From NCBI GenBank assembly GCA_041745535.1, contig JBGTIS010000254.1, positions 1-6,935 of the forward strand: 6,935 nt of DNA, given 5' to 3'. The position numbers and the translations under genes were made by a program. The DNA is from JBGTIS01 sp041745535 (GTDB lineage Bacteria > Bacteroidota > Bacteroidia > Cytophagales > Cyclobacteriaceae). The notes under the pieces are model-generated. The model did no database searches and had not been told where the DNA came from. It saw only the letters and a list, made by a program, of their open reading frames with translations. Every line of letters begins with the position of its first letter. Positions within the stretch are counted from its first letter, which is position 1. This document shows positions 1 to 6,578 of the stretch, piece after piece.

Positions 1-397
1 GAACAAAATGGTGCTCACAATTGCTATAGAACTCGATATCTTTTTCCACCAACATCTGGTGGTACCTGTATCTGTTTTCAAAAAGGGTAACTGATGGCTT
101 ATTGGCCGGATTAAGACCGGAGAATATTTCCTCTACATACATTTTTGCAACGCGCATGGGTGTGCCCTGCAAGCTGTCGTCGGTAATATCCAATCCCATG
201 ATATGCATAATTTCCCGGAAATGCTTCTCAATCAGTTCCACTTTCAGGTCATCGTCCATCTCAAAGGCATCTTCCCGTAAAGGAGTATGCGATGATGTAC
301 TAATATGTTCTTCGCCGATGGTATCGGCTGATAAATGACTCAAATCCAAAATTTCATCAACAGATCGGTTATTTCCAAAATTTCCGTTAAGTTTCAT
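1..397 (-). CDS. folE: GTP cyclohydrolase I (FolE), 3' part missing at window edge
   Basis: The minus strand from the ATG at 395-397 reads 132 codons without a stop and leaves the window at base 1. The enzyme converts GTP to 7,8-dihydroneopterin triphosphate and formate, the first step of folate and other pterin pathways, in the cytoplasm. Family signatures seen are the core helix segment around residues 68-100 (GLDITDDSLQGTPMRVAKMY, then the EEIFSGL stretch) and the zinc and active-site motif CEHHF at residues 127-131, with Cys127, His129 and His130. The second zinc Cys and the C-terminal half lie outside the window. Residues 1-50 are a poorly conserved acidic extension, as is common in this family. 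No Shine-Dalgarno sequence precedes the start, which is usual for Bacteroidota. Product identity is secure; whether the gene is complete cannot be seen. Confidence 0.95.
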   Translation of the reverse strand, partial: MKLNGNFGNNRSVDEILDLSHLSADTIGEEHISTSSHTPLREDAFEMDDDLKVELIEKHFREIMHIMGLDITDDSLQGTPMRVAKMYVEEIFSGLNPANKPSVTLFENRYRYHQMLVEKDIEFYSNCEHHFV

Positions 398-453
398 AGA
401 AAGTAATAATAATTAAATAAAAAGGATTGCATAGAGAAAAAGAATAGCAGCTA

Positions 454-513
454 CAATTGTTTTTTTATTTATGAAATTTACACCGCTTCTTATCAATTGT
501 TTTTTGTATTTAT
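454..513. repeat. Near-identical direct repeat upstream of folE
   Basis: Two copies of a T-rich stretch beginning CAATTGTTTTTT and ending ATTTAT lie at 454-472 and 494-513, starting 40 bp apart and differing by a one-base indel-type change. They sit 57-116 bp upstream of the folE start, so they could be part of its control region. Low sequence complexity means chance similarity is possible. Confidence 0.35.
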
Positions 514-699
514 TCGTAATAATAACAACGCCTTTTCCGATATAAAGTTCCTTCTGTTTTTATAATATAGTTCCGAATTAATACTTATTTTTATTCAGTT
601 TTATAAGTGTTAGTAAAGGCCTTTTAGGCATACTTAATTGCCTGAACTTTTTGAGGAAAACGTAAAAGTTCTGATGGAAGATATATGCGAAGAAATCAT

Positions 700-772
700 A
701 AAAACTTAGTTAGTAATCGGTTATCGCTGATTGGTTTGTCCGCTGCTTTTCAGTACCTCATCCGCTAACTAA
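700..772 (-). terminator. Possible weak terminator after the DUF5060 lipoprotein gene
   Basis: Read on the minus strand just after the stop at 777, the arms TTAGTTAG (772-765) and CTAACTAA (713-706) are perfect reverse complements and are followed by GTTTTT (705-700). The loop is long (51 nt) and the stem is AT-rich, so this is a poor match to a classical intrinsic terminator. It is listed because its position and T-tract fit the end of this gene. Confidence 0.25.
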
Positions 773-776
773 TATT

Positions 777-2618
777 CTATTTTTTCTTTACCAGTATCGC
801 CCAGTCTTTATCTGCTTCCGCAGGTGGGTTTCCCAAACTAACGGTTTTGCCACCCTGCACATTGGCTACCTTCCCCTGCTGTAACTCACCCCCGTTTCTG
901 GGATCGAACCAGTGTATGGTAAAGTCCCCCTCAGTGTCTTGCAGGTTGAGTTGTAAGTTATCCGGCGCTACGGCATAAATGGCGTATATTTCACCGGGTT
1001 TGGCCAGGCAGTAAGCTGATGAATCAGCTAACAGATTATCTGCTGACTGCATTTCCCAGAAAGGCAGGTGCTGATGAAAAAAGTGGCGCGCATACCGGGT
1101 TTGTGTCCACATGTTTTCGCGCGAACGCCAGTCTTCGGCGTTTAAATCGTTGTGGGCAAAGCGATAGCCAAAATACCATTCTACGCCACCACCCCCGGCC
1201 ATCAGATTGCCCCATAGGGCTTCGTGCCGTACGGTATCGTGCTGCGGATCATCGGCATCGGGCTTTACGCCGGTATGAGCCGGCCCGATTTCATCCAGAC
1301 AAACTACCCATTGCCTGCCAGCTTCGCCCGACCTTTCAATCCAGCTAATGGTCTCATCATGAATTTCAGCGGTACCGCCAAACTGTAGAGAAGGACCATC
1401 CAAGTCCTGGAAACCTAATAATGGGGAATAAATGGTTTCCCGGTCTTTGGGGGTAGACCAGGTATGTACCACCACATAATGCTGATACGGATCGTGCTGT
1501 TTGAAATAAGAGGCCATGGCCATTCTTTGTGCATCGGATTGTCCTTTCGGATTCCCGGCATTCACACCATTTTCCTCTCCCAGGTTCCAGGTAACAGCCA
1601 GGTGGTGCGAAAACCGGGCAATGAGCTCACGGAAGTAAAGTTTTCGGTTCAGGCCCATATCGCCTTCGTCCAGCAGGGTTTCGTTTTCGGTTTCCTGTAC
1701 CACTATATGCAGCATAATGCCGAGGCTGTCCATATGGGAGAATACCCTTTCCCACTGATCGAGTTTACTGCAATCGAAGCGGGTATAATCTTCAGGACTG
1801 GCATAGGGCCACACATCTTTGCCATCGCCGCCAATGTTCATGGTAAGGAAATACGCGCTGTTGACACCCTGCGAGGCCAGGTAGTTCATGCCCCCGATCA
1901 GGCTTTTTCCTTTTCCATTCCGCCAACTGGGATCGCCCGGGTGCCAATCAGCCAGATGGGGTTCATAGGCATGCAGCTTTTCATCCTTTTTTGCTTCTCC
2001 TGACCGCTGTTCTTCGTCGCCCATTACATAAGTGCCATCAAAATCCTGGTAAGCCAGCATGTTTTCAGGACTATCGGCTCCCCCCTTCAGAAAGTATGCT
2101 CCGGTTCCGGCAAATTGCAGATACCTTTTTCCCACATAATTTAACCGGCCGCTGGCCCTGAAATCGCTACCGGTTTTGTCTGAAGCAATTACCTGGAAAG
2201 TACCGGTTTCGCCATCGAAAGCCGTAGCCTCCCCTTCTTCCGGAATGTCGCTGATGGCAATATTTTCTCCCTGTCGGAAAGAGGCTTTATAGGTCCATTC
2301 GCCAGCTTCGTCGGGAGTGAAGCGCACCTGCCAAATGTTACCAGTCTCGGCTCCGCTCTCGGCGGCTTGTCCGTCGGCTGCATAAAATCCGGGCACGGTG
2401 TAGGACTTCGAATTGTGAGTAAAAGTAACCTGAAGGCGATAGTACAGAAAAGGATTGACAGCTTCGTGCTGGCCGGTTTCAGGTCCCGCGAAGGTCAGGG
2501 TCAGGGTATGCCATTGCTGATGATCGGGTAATTGCTCTGGTTTTGGTGCGCATGACAAAACGGTGAATAACCATCCTGTAAAATATACCAGGAAATAAGG
2601 CGAAATGATTTTTCTCAT
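777..2618 (-). CDS. DUF5060-type lipoprotein, putative glycoside hydrolase with collagen-binding-like C-terminal domain
   Basis: This 613-residue protein has a lipoprotein signal: a short basic start, a hydrophobic stretch and a lipobox V-L-S-C with the lipidated Cys at residue 23. Residues about 33-145 form a beta-rich domain like DUF5060 (conserved pieces NPFLYYRLQVTF and RFTPDEAGEWTYKASF). Residues about 160-520 read as a TIM-barrel of the DUF4038/GH-like type. Two acidic motifs stand at the expected strand ends: WNLGEENG (Glu348 or Glu349) as candidate acid/base, and CLDEIGPA (Glu443) as candidate nucleophile. Residues about 525-613 resemble the putative collagen-binding domain (Collagen_bind_2) found at the end of these proteins. 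By family knowledge, such proteins are surface or periplasmic carbohydrate-active candidates; the substrate is unknown. The ATG at 2616-2618 is chosen because it starts directly before the signal peptide. The gene is divergent from the dehydrogenase at 2970. The domain call is firm and the enzymatic role is inferred. Confidence 0.85.
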   Translation of the reverse strand: MRKIISPYFLVYFTGWLFTVLSCAPKPEQLPDHQQWHTLTLTFAGPETGQHEAVNPFLYYRLQVTFTHNSKSYTVPGFYAADGQAAESGAETGNIWQVRFTPDEAGEWTYKASFRQGENIAISDIPEEGEATAFDGETGTFQVIASDKTGSDFRASGRLNYVGKRYLQFAGTGAYFLKGGADSPENMLAYQDFDGTYVMGDEEQRSGEAKKDEKLHAYEPHLADWHPGDPSWRNGKGKSLIGGMNYLASQGVNSAYFLTMNIGGDGKDVWPYASPEDYTRFDCSKLDQWERVFSHMDSLGIMLHIVVQETENETLLDEGDMGLNRKLYFRELIARFSHHLAVTWNLGEENGVNAGNPKGQSDAQRMAMASYFKQHDPYQHYVVVHTWSTPKDRETIYSPLLGFQDLDGPSLQFGGTAEIHDETISWIERSGEAGRQWVVCLDEIGPAHTGVKPDADDPQHDTVRHEALWGNLMAGGGGVEWYFGYRFAHNDLNAEDWRSRENMWTQTRYARHFFHQHLPFWEMQSADNLLADSSAYCLAKPGEIYAIYAVAPDNLQLNLQDTEGDFTIHWFDPRNGGELQQGKVANVQGGKTVSLGNPPAEADKDWAILVKKK

Positions 2619-2969
2619 AGTGGATAAATAATCCGGATATTAGGGGTAGAAGTTGGTGATAGTATCTGATTTTATAAATTATTTTTCTAGATTACTGAAT
2701 AAAAAAATAGTATCCCACAAAAACCATTGCTATTTATCAGAAAAGGGTTTGCTGACATAAAAATTACCGATTCATGAAATCAGCGCATCATATTCAGCAC
2801 AGATTTTACAGTGATCAAACTTCTTTCGGAAGAAATGGTTAATAACTTTGCTGTCAGCATACCAATTAATAACAGGCATCAGGTTTAGCCGCCACCATAC
2901 ATTACGTGCCAACTATATAAACCTATTACCGCAACGGCTAAAAAGTAAAAAAATCAAAACTACAGACCT
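2619..2969. other. Divergent intergenic spacer between lipoprotein and dehydrogenase genes
   Basis: This 351-bp AT-rich spacer separates two divergent genes for exported proteins and should carry both promoters. On the plus strand a TAACTTTG box is seen (see separate entry). On the minus strand the only TAnnTTTG match (2962-2955) lies about 340 bp from the lipoprotein start, too far to be persuasive. A small stem TTCTT-TCGG-AAGAA lies at 2821-2834. No small ORF is convincing. Confidence 0.6.
2843..2850 (+). promoter_or_regulatory. Candidate Bacteroidota -7 box for the dehydrogenase gene
   Basis: TAACTTTG fits the Bacteroidota -7 consensus TAnnTTTG. It would give a leader of roughly 115 nt before the ATG at 2970. 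A clear TTG at about -33 is not seen, so the match could be chance. Confidence 0.3.
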
Positions 2970-4373
2970 ATGAAAACAGGATGGATTAGCCTTATACTTA
3001 TTTTCTTTACAACCAGTTGGTTGATTGCCCAGGATGGTGAGCAAATTTATAAAACCTATTGTGCCGGCTGCCACGGCGCCAAACTGGAAGGCAATTCCGC
3101 CAGCGCGTTAATCAAAACCGATTGGAAATATGGCCGGGGGAAAGGTGCCATGGTCCGCAATATTACCTTTGGTATTCCGCATACTGAAATGATCGCCTGG
3201 CAATCAGCCCTGAAAAAAGAAGAGATCAATGCGGTGGCCGATTATATTGTGGCCGCTCAGGAAACGCCACCGGATGCCATTCGGCCGGTACCCGCCCAAC
3301 TTACCACCGAAGATTATGAACTAAAGGTTGAAAAACTGGTGGAAGAAGGTATTCATACACCCTGGGGCATCGAGTTCACGGATGCCAGCCATGCGCTGAT
3401 TACGGAACGTAACGGAAATATCCGATGGCTCGTGGACGGAAAGCTGGACCCGCAACCTGTTCAGGGACTTCCTGCCACCTATGAACATGCTACCGGAGGC
3501 TATATGGATATCGCCCTTGACCCGGACTATCGGGATAACGGCTGGGTATATTTTGGATTCAGCCATGCCAAAAACGATTCAGAGGCCGATACGGCCCTGG
3601 CCATGACCAAAGTGGTACGGGGCAAAATTAAAGATCATCAGTGGACGGACGAACAGACTTTGTTTGAGGTGCCGGATTCTTTACTGGTAACACAGGGTAA
3701 CCGTTGGGGATGTCGCCTGTTGTTCGACAAGGAAGGATATTTATATTTTACTATTGGCGATATGGGGCAGTCCATGCCTTCTCAGGATTTGGGTAAACCT
3801 ACCGGCAAAGTATTCCGCATCAACCCGGATGGCTCTGTGCCTGCTGATAATCCATTCGTGAATGAAAAAGGCGCTTTACCGCAAATATTTACTATGGGCA
3901 ACCGCAACGTGCAGGGCATTGCCCAGCATCCGGTTACAGGCGACCTCTGGGCTACCGAACACGGACCCATGGGTGGCGACGAACTCAATATTCTGAAAAA
4001 GGGCGCTAACTATGGCTGGCCGGTTATTACGTACGGCGTTGATTATAGCGGCGAAATTGTTTCTGATAAAACAGAGCAGGCTGGTATGGAGCAACCCATT
4101 ACCCAATGGACACCTTCTATTGCCGTATGCCCCATTGAGTTTAGCACCAGTACTCTGTTTCCCAAATGGAAAAACAATCTGCTGGTGGGTGCCCTGGCCT
4201 ATGAGGAACTGCGGCGGCTTGTGATAGAAAATAATGAGGTAAAAGAACAGGAAATGATTCTGAAGGGCTATGGTCGTGTGCGGGATATCAAAACAGGACC
4301 CGATGGCGCCATCTATGTGCTTTTAAATGGTCCTGATATGGTGTTGCGCATTACCCCAGCGAAAGAGCTTTAA
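2970..4373 (+). CDS. Periplasmic cytochrome c / PQQ-dependent sugar dehydrogenase-like fusion protein
   Basis: This 467-residue protein has a signal peptide (residues 1 to about 20, cut near LIAQ-D). Residues about 22-97 are a class I cytochrome c domain with the haem motif CAGCH (Cys31, Cys34, His35) and Met74 in GIPHTEM as likely sixth ligand. Residues about 115-467 are a six-bladed beta-propeller of the soluble glucose/aldose dehydrogenase family (GSDH, PF07995). Family marks seen are YFTIGDMG (259-266), GKVFRINPDGSVPADNP (279-295), GNRNVQG with Arg312, Asn313 and Gln315 matching the PQQ-contacting R-N-x-Q, EHGPMGGDELN (330-340, calcium/PQQ region), GANYGWP (345-351) and RVRD (Arg436, Arg438). 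Such fusions oxidise a sugar or other alcohol and pass electrons through the attached haem. By hand alignment, Arg245 stands where the catalytic His is expected and Ala410 where a PQQ-contacting Lys is expected, so sugar oxidation is not assured. The start precedes the signal peptide directly and has no Shine-Dalgarno sequence. Confidence 0.88.
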   Translation: MKTGWISLILIFFTTSWLIAQDGEQIYKTYCAGCHGAKLEGNSASALIKTDWKYGRGKGAMVRNITFGIPHTEMIAWQSALKKEEINAVADYIVAAQETPPDAIRPVPAQLTTEDYELKVEKLVEEGIHTPWGIEFTDASHALITERNGNIRWLVDGKLDPQPVQGLPATYEHATGGYMDIALDPDYRDNGWVYFGFSHAKNDSEADTALAMTKVVRGKIKDHQWTDEQTLFEVPDSLLVTQGNRWGCRLLFDKEGYLYFTIGDMGQSMPSQDLGKPTGKVFRINPDGSVPADNPFVNEKGALPQIFTMGNRNVQGIAQHPVTGDLWATEHGPMGGDELNILKKGANYGWPVITYGVDYSGEIVSDKTEQAGMEQPITQWTPSIAVCPIEFSTSTLFPKWKNNLLVGALAYEELRRLVIENNEVKEQEMILKGYGRVRDIKTGPDGAIYVLLNGPDMVLRITPAKEL

Positions 4374-4390
4374 CTACTTACGAAATACCT

Positions 4391-4936
4391 ACTATTGATG
4401 AGATTACGGATTATGCCCGTAATAATCGGTTAGCGTTACAGTGCGTGCCCATTGATTTTGAAGGTATTATTCAGGAGGTAATAGAAAGTTTGCGATACCT
4501 GCCTGCTATCCAAACCCAGGCAATTAATTATGACATTGAAAAGGGGTTAAATTTTTATTCTGATCCTGGCCGCCTAAAAGTAATATTCAATAACCTGATT
4601 TCCAATGCGGTCAGATACCAAAATCAATTTCAGCCACAATCTTATCTTAATATAAAGATCAGTGCCATGGAAAAGAATGTTGTTATACATTTTCAGGATA
4701 ATGGTATTGGCGTGGAAAAAAAGTATCTGGGGCATATATTCGATATGTTCTACCGTGCTACGGAACTTTCTACCGGTTCGGGGCTGGGATTATATGTGGT
4801 AAAAGAAACAGTAGAAAAATTAAAAGAACATATCGCGGTATCTTCTGTCTATGGAAAAGGAACGGATTTTATAGTAGAAATTCCTGCTTTTTCATCAAAA
4901 CGCGAAAATAAGGATATGAAAAACACGCCCGTTTAA
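4391..4936 (+). pseudogene. Sensor histidine kinase, N-terminally truncated; ATP-binding domain only
   Basis: The reading frame from 4391 encodes the linker after a HisKA helix pair (IDEITDYARNNRL) and then a complete HATPase_c domain. The N box NNLISNAVRY is at 4592-4621, the G1 box DNGIGV at 4697-4714, the F box IFDMFYR at 4736-4756 and the G2 box GSGLGL at 4775-4792. The end at 4934-4936 looks natural. Missing are the sensor/PAS region and the helix with the phosphoacceptor His, which should precede 4391; instead the frame runs straight into the end of the dehydrogenase gene. The only usable start inside is GTG at 4445, which would give 163 residues unable to autophosphorylate on their own His. 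The most likely reading is a remnant left by a deletion or rearrangement whose breakpoint is at about 4374-4390. A short expressed ATPase-domain protein is possible but unsupported. Confidence 0.8.
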
Positions 4937-4961
4937 TAATTTTATCTGCTGTCATTTCCAA

Positions 4962-4985
4962 TTTCACACTTTCACACTTTCACAA
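4962..4985. repeat. Tandem repeat of an 8-mer, three units
   Basis: The unit TTTCACAC occurs at 4962-4969 and 4970-4977, followed by TTTCACAA at 4978-4985. It lies 25 bp after the kinase remnant and does not look coding. Confidence 0.8.
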
Positions 4986-5110
4986 GGTTTTAAACCCTTA
5001 TCATATCTCATAAGTTTTCTGGAATAGCTGTTTTATTGTATATTTTCCAGTAGACAGACGCGGTTACCGCTGGTATTTATTGTGTAATGAAATCATAACG
5101 TCATATTTAC

Positions 5111-5129
5111 TCAATGTTCAATGTTCAAT
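5111..5129. repeat. Tandem repeat of a 7-mer touching the IS left end
   Basis: The unit TCAATGT is present twice (5111-5117, 5118-5124), followed by a partial TCAAT (5125-5129) that ends exactly where the IS terminal repeat begins at 5130. Confidence 0.8.
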
Positions 5130-5145
5130 CCGACATTTCCCAGCT
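5130..5145 (+). repeat. IS left terminal inverted repeat
   Basis: CCGACATTTCCCAGCT is the perfect reverse complement of 6378-6393. The match stops on the outer side at T5129 and on the inner side at A5146. The transposase stop codon (TAG, read from 5146 to 5144) overlaps this repeat. Confidence 0.9.
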
Positions 5146-6335
5146 ATCCAGAAGGGAAATAACATTTTTTGTAACTGTCTCCCATCAAGGTTAGCACTTT
5201 GTTGTGTATAGGTTTGGGATTAAGCACTATAACTTCTGGCATACCGTACAAGATGTGAATACCAGCAAACAAGGCAAATACCCATCGCATAGTTGGGTTT
5301 TGTATGGGTTTACCAAGTTGATTGGGTAGGGTTTCTGCTTGCTGTCGCGGTTGCTAACGTAATTTATACTCTAGGGCAGCGTATACCGTTTTATTTAGTG
5401 TATTGACCTCTCGTTGATAAGCTTCCTCTGAGAAGACCAGTAACCAGCGTTGCCTGACGCCTGCCTGTTCAGTGTAGAGGCCGCGGTAGTGGTAACCCAC
5501 TATCAAAGGTCGCAAACTTTCTGAGCAAGTCAGCACGACCTGACAAGTGCTCAAAGTTTCAGGTACTCTACTAATCCATTTGAACTGCTCACTATATGCA
5601 GCGATCGTCTTTTGGGTGTATCCGGCACTGTCCATCACCAAGTAGGTGAAGTCCGTAGTATTCTGTAATTGTCCTATGTAGGTGGCAATAGTTTGTCTGA
5701 AACTGGTCTTATCGCTGCTGTTACGGTTCAGCGCTTCTATGTGCAGAGGAATGCCCGCTTGGTTGTCAGTAATCAGCTTGAGTACCACCGGGCGTCGGTC
5801 GCTTGATTGAGATCAGGGCGGTGATCTCGGATATAGCCTTTGGTCAGATGTAGTAGCTGGTTTGGGCGACCCCGCCACCTTCCGGTGGGGGCTGATCAGC
5901 ATTATACTCTCCGTCCAGATGAAAGTCTGTACTGTCCAGATGCACAAAACGGGGAGTAAGGCCTAAGCGCTCACAGATCAGTGGGGTAAGTTGTGAAAAC
6001 AGCTCTGTACAGCCGTAAGCATGAAGCTCATCCAATGCACGACCCAACACGCTATCGTTGAGTTGACAAGCCTCAATATCTTCCTAATAGAGCTTCAATC
6101 GGTTTGCCTTCAAAAAAAGTACTGACGCGGACAGCAAGTCCATATAAAGCGTACGTTGTGTGAAACCTAATCCATTTAAAACCAACGCTTTGCACAATGT
6201 GCCAATGCTTACATCTCGTCGCGTTGTCTCAGACTGTACCAACTCATCAATACGAGCACCAAGCCCTAACTCATCGTACATCCCACTAACTAATCCTAAG
6301 TGGCCCAGTGTCTTTGTTTGCAAGGTAGTTTCCAT
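5144..6335 (-). pseudogene. IS1634-family transposase, multiply disrupted
   Basis: Start ATG is at 6333-6335. The first part (6335-6087) is a DUF4277-like N-terminus (LGHLGLVSGMYDELGLGARI, then LVLNGLGFTQRTLY). An in-frame TAG at 6084-6086 interrupts it, after which the same frame continues with EDIEACQLND, LGRALDELHAYG and FVHLDSTDFHLDGEYN; the first catalytic Asp is at 5934-5936. A frameshift near 5850-5890 moves to a frame reading LTKGYIRDHRPDLNQ. A second shift near 5786-5800 moves to VLKLITDNQAGIPLHIEALN and LVMDSAGY, with the second catalytic Asp at 5630-5632. Near 5383-5395 the protein jumps from the mid-DDE region (NTLNK) to the C-terminal VYAALEYKLR, dropping roughly 150-200 residues including the expected catalytic Glu. 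An in-frame TAG follows at 5354-5356. The tail (LPNQLGKPIQNPTMRWVF) continues in frame to the stop at 5144-5146. No functional transposase can be made. Confidence 0.88.
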
Positions 6336-6377
6336 TCCACAAAGAAAACTTAATTTAAATGTTTTTCTTTATCTTAC

Positions 6378-6393
6378 AGCTGGGAAATGTCGG
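6378..6393 (-). repeat. IS right terminal inverted repeat
   Basis: AGCTGGGAAATGTCGG is the perfect reverse complement of 5130-5145. It lies 42 bp upstream of the transposase start, the expected promoter-proximal end of the element. Confidence 0.9.
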
Positions 6394-6578
6394 CTCTATC
6401 ATCAGATTTGCTGAGTAAAAATGAAACTGTAGTCGAGAAAATGGTTAATGGCGACTATATGGCATCTACTCTGTTGATGGGCTACGACTCCCGTTTGGGA
6501 ACACTGGTTATCATTTACCAGCCGGAAGTTTTCCATTCTATGCCAACAGGAACCGCAACCGCTGTATCGCATCAGTAA
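6394..6578 (+). other. Unrecognised ORF fragment flanking the IS
   Basis: The plus-strand frame entered from within the IS right repeat stays open to a TAA at 6576-6578, giving about 60 residues outside the element, including DYMASTLLMGYDSRLGTLVI and YQPEVFHSMPTGTATAVSHQ. Base composition is more GC-balanced and codon-like than the AT-rich surroundings, suggesting old coding DNA cut by the IS. The opposite strand also has a 65-codon open frame (6599-6402), so the coding strand is not certain. I recognise neither product. It has no independent start: the only ATG (6387) is part of the terminal repeat. Confidence 0.25.

Larger units (their letters stand above)
398..776. other. AT-rich intergenic region with short repeats, no gene
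   Basis: No convincing ORF is present on either strand. The region lies between the start of folE and the end of the lipoprotein gene, both on the minus strand, so it should hold the folE promoter and the lipoprotein terminator. I could not find a TAnnTTTG box in the folE direction. It contains a near-identical 19-20 bp direct repeat (454-472 and 494-513), a palindrome AAAGGCCTTT (615-624), a 7-bp inverted repeat (645-651 with 664-670) and an 8-bp inverted repeat (706-713 with 765-772). Confidence 0.6.
4937..5129. other. Non-coding stretch between kinase remnant and IS element
   Basis: No gene is seen. The stretch holds two short tandem repeats (listed separately) and a small inverted repeat, GCGGTTACCGC, at 5060-5070 (5-bp arms around one T). 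Confidence 0.6.
5130..6393 (-). mobile_element. IS1634-family insertion sequence, internally deleted and inactive
   Basis: Perfect 16-bp terminal inverted repeats (CCGACATTTCCCAGCT at 5130-5145, its reverse complement at 6378-6393) bound a 1264-bp element carrying a single transposase gene on the minus strand. The transposase matches the IS1634 family from its DUF4277 N-terminus to its C-terminal tail, which ends inside the left repeat. Intact members, by family knowledge, are noticeably longer (roughly 1.5-2 kb); the shortfall agrees with the deletion seen in the transposase. No target-site duplication is evident: bases before 5130 (GTTCAAT) do not match those after 6393 (CTCTATC). The element therefore cannot move itself, but both ends could still be recognised by a related transposase supplied elsewhere. 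Confidence 0.85.

Noticed and set aside
102..338. 78-codon plus-strand ORF
   Set aside because: It is antisense to folE, whose protein has clear family motifs in the other strand.
1019..2003. Plus-strand ORFs of 109 and 179 codons
   Set aside because: They are shadows of the lipoprotein gene on the minus strand and show no recognisable protein features.
3321..4224. Several ORFs of 68-81 codons on both strands inside the dehydrogenase gene
   Set aside because: They overlap a well-conserved coding sequence and have no domain motifs of their own.
4337..4450. Translational fusion or programmed frameshift from dehydrogenase into kinase
   Set aside because: The dehydrogenase ends with a natural-looking C-terminus and TAA, no slippery sequence is seen, and fusing a periplasmic protein to a cytoplasmic ATPase domain makes no topological sense.
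4473..4479. Perfect Shine-Dalgarno-like AGGAGGT within the kinase remnant
   Set aside because: It encodes part of Q-E-V in a conserved helix, no suitable start codon follows at the right distance, and the other genes here do not use such sites.
4962..5129. Possible CRISPR-like array
   Set aside because: The units are only 7-8 bp, contiguous without spacers, and no cas gene is near.
5354..5788. 144-codon ORF as an intact separate protein
   Set aside because: It is the middle and C-terminal part of the disrupted IS1634-family transposase, joined by an internal deletion and closed by a premature TAG.
6387..6578. 63-codon ORF with ATG at 6387 as an independent gene
   Set aside because: Its start codon lies inside the IS terminal repeat, so it is at best a fragment of older coding DNA fused by chance to the element end.
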